From: JAOTZA01 sp965224065
Lineage (GTDB): Bacteria; Acidobacteriota; Thermoanaerobaculia; Multivoradales; JAHEKO01
Assembly: GCA_965224065.1 (NCBI GenBank)
Contig: CBDCYF010000002.1
Coordinates: forward strand, 1 to 22,412
DNA: 22,412 nt
Direction: 5' to 3'
Position numbers and translations under genes: made by a program. Below, piece by piece: positions 1-7,637 of the stretch. The notes under the pieces were generated by a model that ran no database searches, was not told the origin of the DNA, and saw only the letters and a program-made list of their open reading frames with translations. Position 1 is the first letter of the stretch. Each line of letters opens with the position of its first letter.

Positions 1-978
1 CTGCCCGTCTTCGGCTGGGTCGTCTGGCTCGGCTTCCGCTTCCGCGGCCCAACTCTCTTCACGCTGGCGAACCCCGGCATCGACTGCGGCGGTTTCGCCG
101 GCGAATCGAAGGGCGATCTCCTCGCTCAGATGCCGTCGGACGTCCTTCCGGTGTGGGAGCGGCTCGCGGCGGAGCTGTCACCGATGGAGCGTTGGGTGCG
201 CCTCGATGCGTTCCTCGAACGGGAGGATGTCGAGCTGCCTGTCGTCCTCAAGCCGGACGCCGGCGAGCGCGGTCTCGACGTGCGGGTGATCCGCAGGCTG
301 GCCGACGCGCAGACCTACTTTTTCGAGCACCCCGCCGCGACGTTGATCCAGGACTACGTGCCCGGACTCGAGTTCGGCATCTTCTACGTCCGGCGACCCG
401 GCGAGGCCGCCGGCCGCGTCACGTCGATCACCGCCAAGATCCTCCCGGCGCTCACTGGCGACGGCGAGTCGACGCTCGAGAAGCTGATCCTCTCCGACGA
501 GCGGACCGTCTGCCAGGCGCCGCGCTTCCTCGCCGACCTGGGCGCCGAAGGACGGCTGGAGGACGTCCCGCCGGCGGGAGAGGTGGTGCGGCTGGGTGAT
601 CTGGGGACCCACTGGCGAGGCGCCACGTTCCTGGATGCCAACCACCTGTGGACCGCTGAGCTCGAGGCGACGATCGATCACATCGCGCGGGCGGTGGACG
701 GCTTCTTCTTCGGGCGCTTCGACGTACGTGTCGCCAGCGAGGAGGATCTCCGAGCCGGTCGGGGAATCCGTGTCCTCGAGCTCAACGGAGTAACCTCTGA
801 AGAGGCCCATATGTACGACCCGCGCCATGGTGTCCTCTATGCCTGGCGAACCCTTGGGGCACAGTGGGAGACCGCCTTCGAGATCGGCGCCCTCAATCGC
901 GGGCTCGGTCTCGAGCCGGCGGGAGTTGGCAAGCTTTTCCTCACCTGGCGACGTTCCGCATCGAGCCGCGATTCATGA
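1..978 (+). CDS. ATP-grasp domain protein (carboxylate-amine ligase-like), 5' end outside window
   Basis: The frame is open from base 1 to the TGA at 976-978 (325 visible residues), and a Met at 130 is internal. The visible part looks like the catalytic half of a D-Ala-D-Ala-ligase-like ATP-grasp enzyme. A conserved N-terminal PTLFTLANPGID stretch (about residues 17-28) is followed by GGFAGESK. VVLKPDAGERG (about 81-91) has the nucleotide-binding Lys and glycine loop, and VLELNGVTSEE (about 258-268) is a metal-binding Glu/Asn strand. Known members ligate a carboxylate to an amine using ATP; the substrate here cannot be read from sequence. Its stop overlaps the ABC ATPase start (ATGA, 975-978), so it is probably translationally coupled to the export operon. 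The family call is fairly firm and the reaction is unknown. Confidence 0.8.
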   Translation: MPVFGWVVWLGFRFRGPTLFTLANPGIDCGGFAGESKGDLLAQMPSDVLPVWERLAAELSPMERWVRLDAFLEREDVELPVVLKPDAGERGLDVRVIRRLADAQTYFFEHPAATLIQDYVPGLEFGIFYVRRPGEAAGRVTSITAKILPALTGDGESTLEKLILSDERTVCQAPRFLADLGAEGRLEDVPPAGEVVRLGDLGTHWRGATFLDANHLWTAELEATIDHIARAVDGFFFGRFDVRVASEEDLRAGRGIRVLELNGVTSEEAHMYDPRHGVLYAWRTLGAQWETAFEIGALNRGLGLEPAGVGKLFLTWRRSASSRDS

Positions 979-1691
979 CTCCACTCATCGAGCTTCGCGA
1001 CGTCACCAAGAGCTACGTCGAAGGCACGACACGGCATCTCGTCCTCGACCGCGTCGACCACTCCTTCATGGCCGGGGAGACCGTCGCCCTGCTGGGGCGG
1101 AGCGGCTCGGGCAAGTCGACGCTGCTCAACCTGATGGCCGGGATCGACCTGCCGGACAGTGGCGAGATTCTGGTCGAGGGGCGGGCGATCCACCAGATGA
1201 GCGACCTCGACCGGACGCTCTACCGGCGAAGCATCGGCTTCGTCTTCCAGTTCTTCAATCTCGTGCCGACACTCACCGTGGGCGAGAACCTCCTGCTCCC
1301 GCTCGAGCTGACGAGAGGCCGCACGGACGAGCGGGCGAGGCGGCGGGCGCGGGAGCTTCTCGACCGGGTCGGGCTCGCCGATCGGATGGACAGCTTTCCC
1401 GACCGCCTCTCCGGCGGAGAGCAGCAGCGCGTGGCTCTCGCCCGCGCGCTCGTCCACGGACCCCGGCTGGTGCTGGCCGACGAGCCCACCGGCAACCTCG
1501 ACCAGGAGACCGGCGAAACGGTGCTCGAGCTGATGCGGACCCTGGTCGACGAGGACGGCTCGACGTTGGTGATGGCGACCCACAGCCGCGGCGTCGCCGA
1601 CATCGCCGACCGGGTGCTCCACATCGATCACGGAAAGCTCGTCAGCTGGGTGAAGCCGGCGCCGAGACCCGGGGCCGCTCCCGCGACCTGA
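975..1691 (+). CDS. ABC transporter ATP-binding protein, LolD/MacB/AttE type
   Basis: This 238-residue cytoplasmic ATPase would power the FtsX-type permease that follows 9 nt downstream. All ABC landmarks are present: Walker A GRSGSGKST (41-49), Q-loop FVFQFFNLVPTLTV (Q92), signature LSGGEQQRVALARAL (145-159), Walker B LVLADEPTGNLD (165-176) and the switch His in ATHS (H203). The FQFFNLVPTLT region and LADEPTGNLD are typical of the MacB/LolD group, which acts in mechanotransmission or lipoprotein/peptide export. I chose the ATG at 975 because it overlaps the previous stop as ATGA and puts MTPLIELRDVTKSY at the N-terminus. The frame stays open upstream to 864, but that stretch lies inside the ATP-grasp gene. 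There is no Shine-Dalgarno, which fits coupling. Confidence 0.95.
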   Translation: MTPLIELRDVTKSYVEGTTRHLVLDRVDHSFMAGETVALLGRSGSGKSTLLNLMAGIDLPDSGEILVEGRAIHQMSDLDRTLYRRSIGFVFQFFNLVPTLTVGENLLLPLELTRGRTDERARRRARELLDRVGLADRMDSFPDRLSGGEQQRVALARALVHGPRLVLADEPTGNLDQETGETVLELMRTLVDEDGSTLVMATHSRGVADIADRVLHIDHGKLVSWVKPAPRPGAAPAT

Positions 1692-1700
1692 GCCCTTCCC

Positions 1701-4283
1701 ATGAGCAGTATCCTGTGGATCAGTAGCCGCCGCCACCTCGTCCGTCATCCGTGGATCTCGAGTCTCTCGATCGTCGGCGTCGCGCTCGGCGTCGCCGTGG
1801 TCGTCGCCACCGACCTGGCGAGCGGCAGCGCACAGGCCTCGTTCGATCTCGCCGCCGAAGCGGTCACCGGACGAGCGACCCACCAGATCGCCGGCGGCCC
1901 GGCCGGCGTCCCCGAAGAGCTCTACGTACGGATTCGTACCGAGCGAGGGCTCACCGACAGCGCCCCGGTCGTCGAGGGCGCGGCAAAGGCGGGCGCCGAG
2001 CGGCGCACCATGACTCTCCTCGGCGTCGACCTCTTCGCCGAGCGCCCGTTCCGGAGCTACTCGGGAGAGAGCCTCGGACACCGCGATTCGGGGGTCGACG
2101 GCGTCTCGCTGCGAGAGTTCCTGGTCGGGCCGGGTGCCCTGCTCGCGGCGGGAACGGCTACAGCTCTCGGCCTCGAGCCGGGGGATTCCATCGACGTCGT
2201 TGCCGGCGGGCGGCAACGCGAGCTGGTGCTCTCGGGGACGCTCGCGCCGAGCGATTCTCTCCCCGAGGCCGGCATCGAGAACCTGCTCGTTGTCGATGTC
2301 GCCACGGCGCAGGAGCTGCTGGGCATGTCCGGGCGCCTGTCGCGCATCGAGCTGCGGCTGCCGGAGGAACACGGAGAGTCACCGGGGTCCCTCGAACGCC
2401 TCCTCCTCCCGGGAACCCGGATCGAGCGGGCGGGTGGCAGAACCGAGACCGCCGAGGAGCTCACGCGCGCCTTTCGCCTGAATCTCTTCACCCTCAGCCT
2501 GCTGGCTCTCCTCTGCGGCGCCTTCCTGATCTACAACAGCGTCACCTTCTCGGTCGTCATGCGCCGACCCGTCTTCGGGACGCTCCGCTCGCTCGGGGTC
2601 ACGCGGCGGCGACTGCTCGGCCTGGTTCTCGGCGAAGCCCTGCTGGTCGGTCTGGTGGGCTCGCTCCTCGGCCTCGCGCTCGGCCGTCTGCTGGCACAGG
2701 GACTCATCGGCATGGTGGCGCAGACGATCAGCGATCACTACTTCAGCGTCGCGGTGACCCGGCTACCGGCCGACCCGACAGGGCTCGCCACCGGGCTGGC
2801 GCTGGGCCTCGCCGCCTCGGCTCTGGCGGGTCTGCGCCCGGCCTGGGAGGCGGCCCGCTCGGAGCCGCGCCGTGCCATGCAGCGTTCGGAGCTCGAGCGG
2901 GGCTCGATTCGGGGCTCGGTGAGCGCAGCCCTGGCGGGAGCGGCCTCGATCGGTGCCGGAGCCGCCTTCCTCGCCCTCTCCGAAAAGGCGCTCTGGCCGA
3001 GCTTCGCCGCGGTGCTGGCGGTCCTCCTGGGGTGCGCTCTGCTGGCGCCGGGCGCCGTACGGCTGGCCGGCCGCCTGCTGGCGCCGCCCCTCGGCGCTCT
3101 CTTCGGCTCGTTCGGCCGGCTCGCGGCCAGGGGCCTCGCCGGGAACCTGAGTCGCACCGGAGTCGCCGTCGCGGCACTGATGCTCGCTCTGTCGGTGACC
3201 ATCGGCATCGGGCTGATGATCACGAGCTTCCGACTGACTGTCGAGCGCTGGCTCGAGCTATCGCTTCCGGCCGACATCTATCTCATGCCGCCGGTGGCCT
3301 CGAACGCGGCGACAGCGGCCACCAACGTCGAGCCGGAGTGGCTGGAAGCCGTCGCCGCGGTCCCGGGGATCGGGCGCATCAACCGGCTCCGGAGTACCGT
3401 CGTGGAGAGCTCGGCCGGCGAGATCCAGGTGGTGGCGCTCGACATGGACGAGCGTGGTGAGCGGGCTTTCTCCCTTCGCTCCGGCGACGCCGGGGCAGCC
3501 TGGGAGGCCTACCACCAGGGTCGCGGCCTCCTCATCTCGGAACCGCTCGCGTTCCACGCTGGGCTCGACGTCGGCTCGACGATCCGGCTGCTGACGGGAG
3601 ACGATGGCGATGAGGAGCTTCCGGTCGTGGGCGTCTTCTACGACTACTCGAGCGATCGTGGCTACGCCCTGCTCGACCTGGTGACCTACCAGGGACTCTA
3701 CGGCGACATGGCTCTGACCGCCGCCTCGGCGTTCGTAGACGACCCGGCCCTCATCGGTGAAGCGGCGAGCCTGGCGAGCACCGTCGAAGCGGTGCGAGCG
3801 GCCCTTCCCGAGGAGGCCGCGTTGGTGGTCACGACGCAGGCGGCCCTGCGCGAGCGGTCGATACGCGTCTTCGACCGCACCTTCCGAATCACTGCGGTCC
3901 TTCGCACCCTGACTCTGCTGGTCGCGATCATCGGCATCGTCTCGTCGCTGATGGCGCAGCAGCTCGAGCGCACTCGCGAGCTCGGTCTGCTCCGGGCGAG
4001 CGGTCTCACCCGCCGCCAGATCTGGCGCCTCGTGACCCTGCAGACCGGGCTGATCGGCCTGGTCGCGGGCCTGCTCTCGGTGCCGGTCGGCATCGCCATG
4101 GCGGCGATGACGACGCAGGTCATCAATCGCCGATCCTTCGGCTGGACCATTCCCCTCGAGATCGATCCCGCGATTCTCTGGCAGGCGTTGGCCGCGGCTG
4201 TGATATCGGCTCTGGTCGCCGGCCTGCTGCCGTCGCTGCGGATGGCGGCGACCTCACCGGCGGAGGCACTGCGAGCCGAATGA
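1701..4283 (+). CDS. Large FtsX/MacB-type ABC permease with two FtsX domains (AttF/AttG-like)
   Basis: An 860-residue inner-membrane permease. A first TM helix (about 20-40, SLSIVGVALGVAVVVATDLA) leads into a periplasmic MacB-PCD-like domain (about 45-255). Then come the first FtsX set (TM about 260-285, with MRRPVFGTLRSLGVTRRR as coupling region, and TM about 303-333 and 360-380), central helices (about 405-450 and 485-510), a second periplasmic domain (about 515-725) and the last FtsX set (TM about 735-752, ERTRELGLLRASGLTRRQ, TM about 778-805, TM about 826-846). LolCE-like systems split these roles over two proteins; here one chain carries both halves, as in the YbbP-type 10-TM permeases. 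It ends in the ATGA overlap with the AttH-like gene. Function is inferred as export or extraction of a hydrophobic or lipidated substrate. Confidence 0.92.
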   Translation: MSSILWISSRRHLVRHPWISSLSIVGVALGVAVVVATDLASGSAQASFDLAAEAVTGRATHQIAGGPAGVPEELYVRIRTERGLTDSAPVVEGAAKAGAERRTMTLLGVDLFAERPFRSYSGESLGHRDSGVDGVSLREFLVGPGALLAAGTATALGLEPGDSIDVVAGGRQRELVLSGTLAPSDSLPEAGIENLLVVDVATAQELLGMSGRLSRIELRLPEEHGESPGSLERLLLPGTRIERAGGRTETAEELTRAFRLNLFTLSLLALLCGAFLIYNSVTFSVVMRRPVFGTLRSLGVTRRRLLGLVLGEALLVGLVGSLLGLALGRLLAQGLIGMVAQTISDHYFSVAVTRLPADPTGLATGLALGLAASALAGLRPAWEAARSEPRRAMQRSELERGSIRGSVSAALAGAASIGAGAAFLALSEKALWPSFAAVLAVLLGCALLAPGAVRLAGRLLAPPLGALFGSFGRLAARGLAGNLSRTGVAVAALMLALSVTIGIGLMITSFRLTVERWLELSLPADIYLMPPVASNAATAATNVEPEWLEAVAAVPGIGRINRLRSTVVESSAGEIQVVALDMDERGERAFSLRSGDAGAAWEAYHQGRGLLISEPLAFHAGLDVGSTIRLLTGDDGDEELPVVGVFYDYSSDRGYALLDLVTYQGLYGDMALTAASAFVDDPALIGEAASLASTVEAVRAALPEEAALVVTTQAALRERSIRVFDRTFRITAVLRTLTLLVAIIGIVSSLMAQQLERTRELGLLRASGLTRRQIWRLVTLQTGLIGLVAGLLSVPVGIAMAAMTTQVINRRSFGWTIPLEIDPAILWQALAAAVISALVAGLLPSLRMAATSPAEALRAE

Positions 4284-5590
4284 AGAATGGCGGGACATCT
4301 TCGCCCCTGCGGGTCGAGCTGGCGTTCGCTCTCGTGACGATCTTCGCCGCCTGCGCGATGCCCGAGGCCAGGACTGGCCCAGCGGCGGACCCGGCGATGG
4401 TCCCCCATACGGTCCGGCGTGGTGGCCGGATGAGCGTCGCCCAGGCGATGGCCCCGGCGACGAACGACGGGTTCGCTCGGGCGACCGAGCCCCGCGACTT
4501 CGTCTTTCCGGCCGACCACGGCCCGCACCCCGAGTTCCAGACCGAGTGGTGGTACCTCACGGGACACCTGCGGCTGGCTTCCGGCCGCAAGGGCCCGGAG
4601 GAGGCACGGGACGGAACGACCCGGGCCATCGAGATCTCCAACCGTCCGAGCCGGCGCGCCACCCGTTTCGGCTATCAGCTGACCTTCTTCCGCTCGGCGC
4701 TCGGCCCGCCGGGAGCGACAGACCCGCCCGAGGGAACGTCGCACTGGAGGAGCGAGCAGGTATTCATGGTCCACTTCGCGATCGCGGATGTCGAGAAGGA
4801 GCGGTACCTCCCGTTCGAGCGCTTCTCGCGCGGCGCTCTCGGGCTTGCCGGGGCGCGAGCCGAGCCGTTTCGCGTCTGGCTCGACGACTGGAGTCTCGAG
4901 GCCGCGGAAGGAAGCGGCCTCTTCCCTCTCCGTGCGAGGGCGGCGAGCAGCTCACGCGACCGAGCCGAAGAGGTCGGCCTCGATCTGGTTCTCGAACAGG
5001 GCCGGGCACCGCTCCTCCACGGCGACGCCGGTCTCAGCCGGAAGGGCTCGGTGCCGGGTAACGCCTCGTACTACTACTCGCTCACCAGGCTCCCCACGCG
5101 GGGGCGGGTGCGACTCGACGGACGAGAGATCGAGGTCGAGGGCACGACCTGGCTCGACCGTGAGTGGAGCACCAGCGCGCTCGAGCCGGGCGTCGTCGGT
5201 TGGGATTGGCTGGCGCTCGAGCTGTCGGACGGAACCGACGTCATGGTGTATCGACTGCGTCGATCGGACGGCTCGGCGAGTCGGTTCAGCAGCGGCACCG
5301 TCGCCTACGCCGGCGGCGAGCGCCTGACACTCACCTCCGACGCGGTGCAGCTCACAGCGGAGGACACCTGGAGAAGCCCCCGGACCGGAGCGACATATCC
5401 CTCGACCTGGAGTCTCTCCATAGCCGCGGCGGAGCTCGACCTCCGCGTCGTCCCGCTGGTGGCGGCCCAGGAGCATGCCGCGACCTTCACCTACTGGGAG
5501 GGCGCGGCGTTGGTCGAGGGAACGAGAGCTGGGCTCCCGGTGAGCGGCACGGCCTACGTCGAGCTCACCGGCTACGAGTCCGAGCCCTGA
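4280..5590 (+). CDS. AttH/CrtC-like lipocalin-fold lipoprotein
   Basis: A 436-residue exported protein of the AttH / hydroxyneurosporene-synthase (CrtC) superfamily. The family signatures are DFVFPADHGPHPEFQTEWWY (about 73-92), TGHLRLASG, the F-x-YQLTFFRSAL block near 135, and TTWLDREWSTSALEPGVVG WDW in the C-terminal half. The N-terminus ends at FAAC (Cys25), a plausible if imperfect lipobox, so the mature protein is probably lipid-anchored. The ATG at 4280 overlaps the permease stop (ATGA). AttH proteins are the periplasmic partners of AttEFG-type ABC systems, and the same order of ATPase, permease and AttH is seen here. CrtC members hydrate carotenoids, but no carotenoid genes are visible, so the AttH role is favoured. 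The exact substrate is unknown. Confidence 0.85.
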   Translation: MKNGGTSSPLRVELAFALVTIFAACAMPEARTGPAADPAMVPHTVRRGGRMSVAQAMAPATNDGFARATEPRDFVFPADHGPHPEFQTEWWYLTGHLRLASGRKGPEEARDGTTRAIEISNRPSRRATRFGYQLTFFRSALGPPGATDPPEGTSHWRSEQVFMVHFAIADVEKERYLPFERFSRGALGLAGARAEPFRVWLDDWSLEAAEGSGLFPLRARAASSSRDRAEEVGLDLVLEQGRAPLLHGDAGLSRKGSVPGNASYYYSLTRLPTRGRVRLDGREIEVEGTTWLDREWSTSALEPGVVGWDWLALELSDGTDVMVYRLRRSDGSASRFSSGTVAYAGGERLTLTSDAVQLTAEDTWRSPRTGATYPSTWSLSIAAAELDLRVVPLVAAQEHAATFTYWEGAALVEGTRAGLPVSGTAYVELTGYESEP

Positions 5591-5596
5591 CTGGCG

Positions 5597-5613
5597 CCCG
5601 GGAGCTGCCCGGG
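5597..5613 (+). terminator. Short GC hairpin after the AttH-like gene
   Basis: CCCGGG-AGCTG-CCCGGG lies 6 nt after the AttH stop. It has no T-tract, so termination is only possible. It sits directly against the -10 element at 5614-5622 and could equally be an operator. Confidence 0.3.
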
Positions 5614-5622
5614 TACTAGAAT
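5614..5622 (+). promoter_or_regulatory. Candidate -10 element TAC-TAGAAT
   Basis: TAGAAT at 5617-5622 ends 6 nt before the GTG at 5629. A transcription start about 7 nt downstream would fall on the start codon, giving a leaderless mRNA. No clear -35 is visible. The element would drive the KirBac remnant and the sulfatase-like gene. Confidence 0.45.
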
Positions 5623-5628
5623 CTCCGC

Positions 5629-5908
5629 GTGCCTGACGAACGGCTGACGTCCGACGACCCGAATCTCGAGGCGGCGGCACTGGCAAACCAGACGCTCGGA
5701 GTGCAACGAGTCCCAGGTGGAGGTGATGGTGCTGCGGACCGGCATCGACGAGGGGTCCTCGCAGACGGTCCACGCGCGAAGCTCCTACATCGCACCGGAG
5801 ATCGTCTGGGGCGCTCGGTTCAACAGCATCCTCGAGCTGACTCGCGGCGAGCAGGTCGTGGCGATCGACGTCGACCGGATCCACGAAGGGGAGGCCGTCG
5901 CCGAGTGA
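5629..5908 (+). pseudogene. KirBac inward-rectifier K+ channel remnant (internal deletion)
   Basis: Two pieces of a channel gene are joined out of frame. In one frame, from the GTG at 5629, MPDERLTSDDPNLEAAALAN followed by QTLG resembles the N-terminal NxxLGFG region of bacterial Kir proteins. From about 5705 to 5908 in another frame comes NESQVEVMVLRTGIDE, then SQTVHARSSYIAPEIVWGAR and a final acidic tail. This matches the end of the cytoplasmic C-terminal domain of KirBac1.1 (SDETTAQVMQARHAW...DIRWHHR). Everything between is missing, including both TM helices, the pore and the TVGYG filter. Intact KirBac proteins are about 300-330 residues, so roughly 200 codons are lost. No channel can be made. 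Its TGA overlaps the next start (GTGA). The C-terminal match is firm; the N-terminal match is weaker. Confidence 0.75.
5886..5894 (+). promoter_or_regulatory. Shine-Dalgarno for the sulfatase-like gene
   Basis: AAGGGGAGG lies 10 nt before the GTG at 5905. It supports that start over the in-frame ATG at 5932, which has no purine-rich site. Confidence 0.6.
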
Positions 5909-7341
5909 CGGTGCGGGCCTCCGGTATCTCGATGCTCGGACAGACCATTCGATGCCCACTCCTCGTCAGCCTGGCGGCCTGCGCCCTGTCGACCTGCACC
6001 CTGTCGACCTCGGGGACCGCGGCCGCGGCAGAGGCGCCGGTCAACCTCGTCGTCATTACCATCGACACGCTGCGTGCCGACCACGTCGGCACCTATGGCC
6101 ACGACCGGCCGACCACACCGACGATCGACGCTCTGGCGCGTCGCGGCGCGCGTTTCGAGCTCGCTCACTCGACCTCTCCATGGACGGTGCCCTCGACCGC
6201 CTCGATCCTGACGTCGCGAATGCCGACGGGACACGGATCGGTCCGCGTCGGCCAGGTGAAGAATCGCCGCGAGCGCCCACGCCAACTACGCGCCGATATC
6301 TCGACACTCGCCGGCGTGCTCGGCGAGGCCGGCTACCGGACGGCGTTCTTCTCCGGTAACGCCTTCGTGCGCGGGCAGGTTCTCGCCGACTTCGACACCT
6401 GGGAGAACACGCTGCAGAACGCCTCGCAGATCCGTCGTCGGTCGGCGAGCTGGCTCGGGGAGGATCCCGGCGCCCCGTTCTTCCTCTACCTCCAGCCCTT
6501 CGATCTGCACGTGCCGATCGAGCCTCCGGAGCGCTACGTCGACATGTTCGAGGCGCCCTCGGGCGGCGAGCGCGAGTCGCGCCACAAAGACTGGCACTAC
6601 ATGAAGGTGACCGACTTCGAGGACGAGGAGTTCCTGCGCTTCGCCGATCACAAGCGGGCCCTCTACGACGGAGCGCTGCGCTACGTCGACGACGAGATCG
6701 CCGAGATCATGGCGATCCTCTCCGAGCTCGGCGTCGCCGAACGCACCGTGGTTGTGGTGACCTCGGACCACGGCGAGGAGTTCTGGGATCACGTCGAGAT
6801 CGAGAGCCGGCTCGACGGCGAGCTGGTCGGGACCTGGGGCATCGATCACGGCCACTCGTTCTTCCAGGAACTGCTGCACGTGCCACTGGTCGTCTCGGGT
6901 CCCGGTGTCGCCCAGGGGCGCTCGGTGCGCTGCCCGGTGAGCCTTCTCGACCTGGCGCCGACGGTTCTCGAGCTCATGGGTGTGCCGGCGGGCGAGACCA
7001 TGAACGGCACCAGCCGCGCACCGCTACTCGCCGTCGACGGGCGGCCGCCACCCTGCGCCAGGACCCCGGTCTTCGCCGAGTCGCCGGCCTACGGCGTCAA
7101 CGCCCGCAGCGTCCTCGTCGAGGGCCGCTACAAGCTGATCGACCGCAGCGACGGCATCCGCCTGCTCTACGACCTGCGCGAGGATCCGGAGGAGCGGCAC
7201 AACCTCGTCGACGAAGAGCCCGAGCTGGCATCCACCCTCGCCGAGTTGTTCAGCCGCACCGAGCCGGCTCAGCTCGGCGAGGAGATGGAGATCGACGAGG
7301 AGACGTTGGAGAAGCTGCGGGCGTTGGGGTACATCGAGTAA
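5905..7341 (+). CDS. Exported sulfatase-like hydrolase (alkaline phosphatase superfamily) with Thr in the nucleophile position
   Basis: A 478-residue protein with an N-terminal hydrophobic export signal (about 15-35; LVSLAAC gives a possible lipid-anchored Cys26). The fold signatures are NLVVITIDTLRADHVGTYG (D54 as first metal ligand), the nucleophile segment SPWTVPSTASILTS, TSDHGEEFWDH (287-296) as the second metal site, GIDHGHSFFQELLHVPLVV, and a C-terminal YDLREDPEERHNLV block ending RALGYIE. Type I sulfatases need C/S-x-P-x-R for formylglycine. Here the position is T94-V-P-S-T, so it is unlikely to be a formylglycine sulfatase. A Thr-nucleophile phosphodiesterase or transferase is more likely. 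The GTG start overlaps the KirBac remnant stop and has a good Shine-Dalgarno. The frame is open upstream to 5629, making an N-terminal fusion product possible. Confidence 0.88.
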   Translation: MTVRASGISMLGQTIRCPLLVSLAACALSTCTLSTSGTAAAAEAPVNLVVITIDTLRADHVGTYGHDRPTTPTIDALARRGARFELAHSTSPWTVPSTASILTSRMPTGHGSVRVGQVKNRRERPRQLRADISTLAGVLGEAGYRTAFFSGNAFVRGQVLADFDTWENTLQNASQIRRRSASWLGEDPGAPFFLYLQPFDLHVPIEPPERYVDMFEAPSGGERESRHKDWHYMKVTDFEDEEFLRFADHKRALYDGALRYVDDEIAEIMAILSELGVAERTVVVVTSDHGEEFWDHVEIESRLDGELVGTWGIDHGHSFFQELLHVPLVVSGPGVAQGRSVRCPVSLLDLAPTVLELMGVPAGETMNGTSRAPLLAVDGRPPPCARTPVFAESPAYGVNARSVLVEGRYKLIDRSDGIRLLYDLREDPEERHNLVDEEPELASTLAELFSRTEPAQLGEEMEIDEETLEKLRALGYIE

Positions 7342-7357
7342 CGACCTTCGTCCGCCT

Positions 7358-7589
7358 TGTCATCTCGGCCGGCGGGAACGGCCTTCCTCCCTGTCATCTC
7401 GACCGGAGGTGAGCGCAGGGACAGCCATCCTCCCTGTGATCTCGACCGGGGTGAGCGCGGTGACGGCCTTCCTCCTTGTCATCTCGACCGGAGGTGAGCG
7501 AGAGCGAACCGTAGTGGAGAGATCCCGCGACGAGGTGGGATCTCTCCACTCAAGCTCGCTCGCGCTCGCTCCGGTCGAGATGACAAGGA
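7358..7589. repeat. Tandem TGTCATCTCGACCGGAGGTG units ending in a long inverted repeat
   Basis: Units starting TGTSATCTCGRCCGG occur at 7358, 7392, 7435 and 7477 (periods 34, 43 and 42), separated by a CCTTCCTCC-type spacer. The last unit opens a large hairpin. Its outer arms, 7473-7493 and 7569-7589, are perfectly complementary over 21 bp. The inner arms AGTGGAGAGATCCC (7513-7526) and GGGATCTCTCCACT (7537-7550) form a perfect 14-bp stem with a 10-nt loop. The same family recurs at 11743-11825. It resembles widespread REP-like intergenic palindromes. Together with 7591-7637 it accounts for nearly all of the gene-free stretch 7342-7634. Confidence 0.9.
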
Positions 7590-7590
7590 C

Positions 7591-7637
7591 TGAAGCGGCC
7601 GGCGTGCCCTCAGCTCGAGGGGGCGCCGGCCGCTTCA
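7591..7637. repeat. TGAAGCGGCCGGC palindrome, copy 1
   Basis: TGAAGCGGCCGGCG (7591-7604) and its exact complement (7624-7637) form a 14-bp stem with a small inner CCCTC/GAGGG stem. The right arm contains the stop codon of the minus-strand selenoprotein gene. Lying between convergent genes, it may act as a bidirectional terminator. The same motif recurs at 11686 and 21852-21928. Confidence 0.9.

Noticed and set aside
837..2372. Long minus-strand open frame opposite the ABC genes
   Set aside because: The product is low-complexity Arg/Glu/Asp/Ala without any domain and overlaps strongly conserved coding sequence on the other strand. It is a GC-rich shadow frame.
5932..7341. ATG 5932 as start of the sulfatase-like gene
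   Set aside because: No ribosome site precedes it, while GTG 5905 has AAGGGGAGG 10 nt upstream and overlaps the previous stop. It is kept only as an alternative.
7358..7500. Possible CRISPR array (repeats with regular spacing)
   Set aside because: Only four units, with uneven periods (34, 43, 42) and spacers that are themselves similar (CCTTCCTCC...). The unit also occurs inverted and elsewhere in the window.
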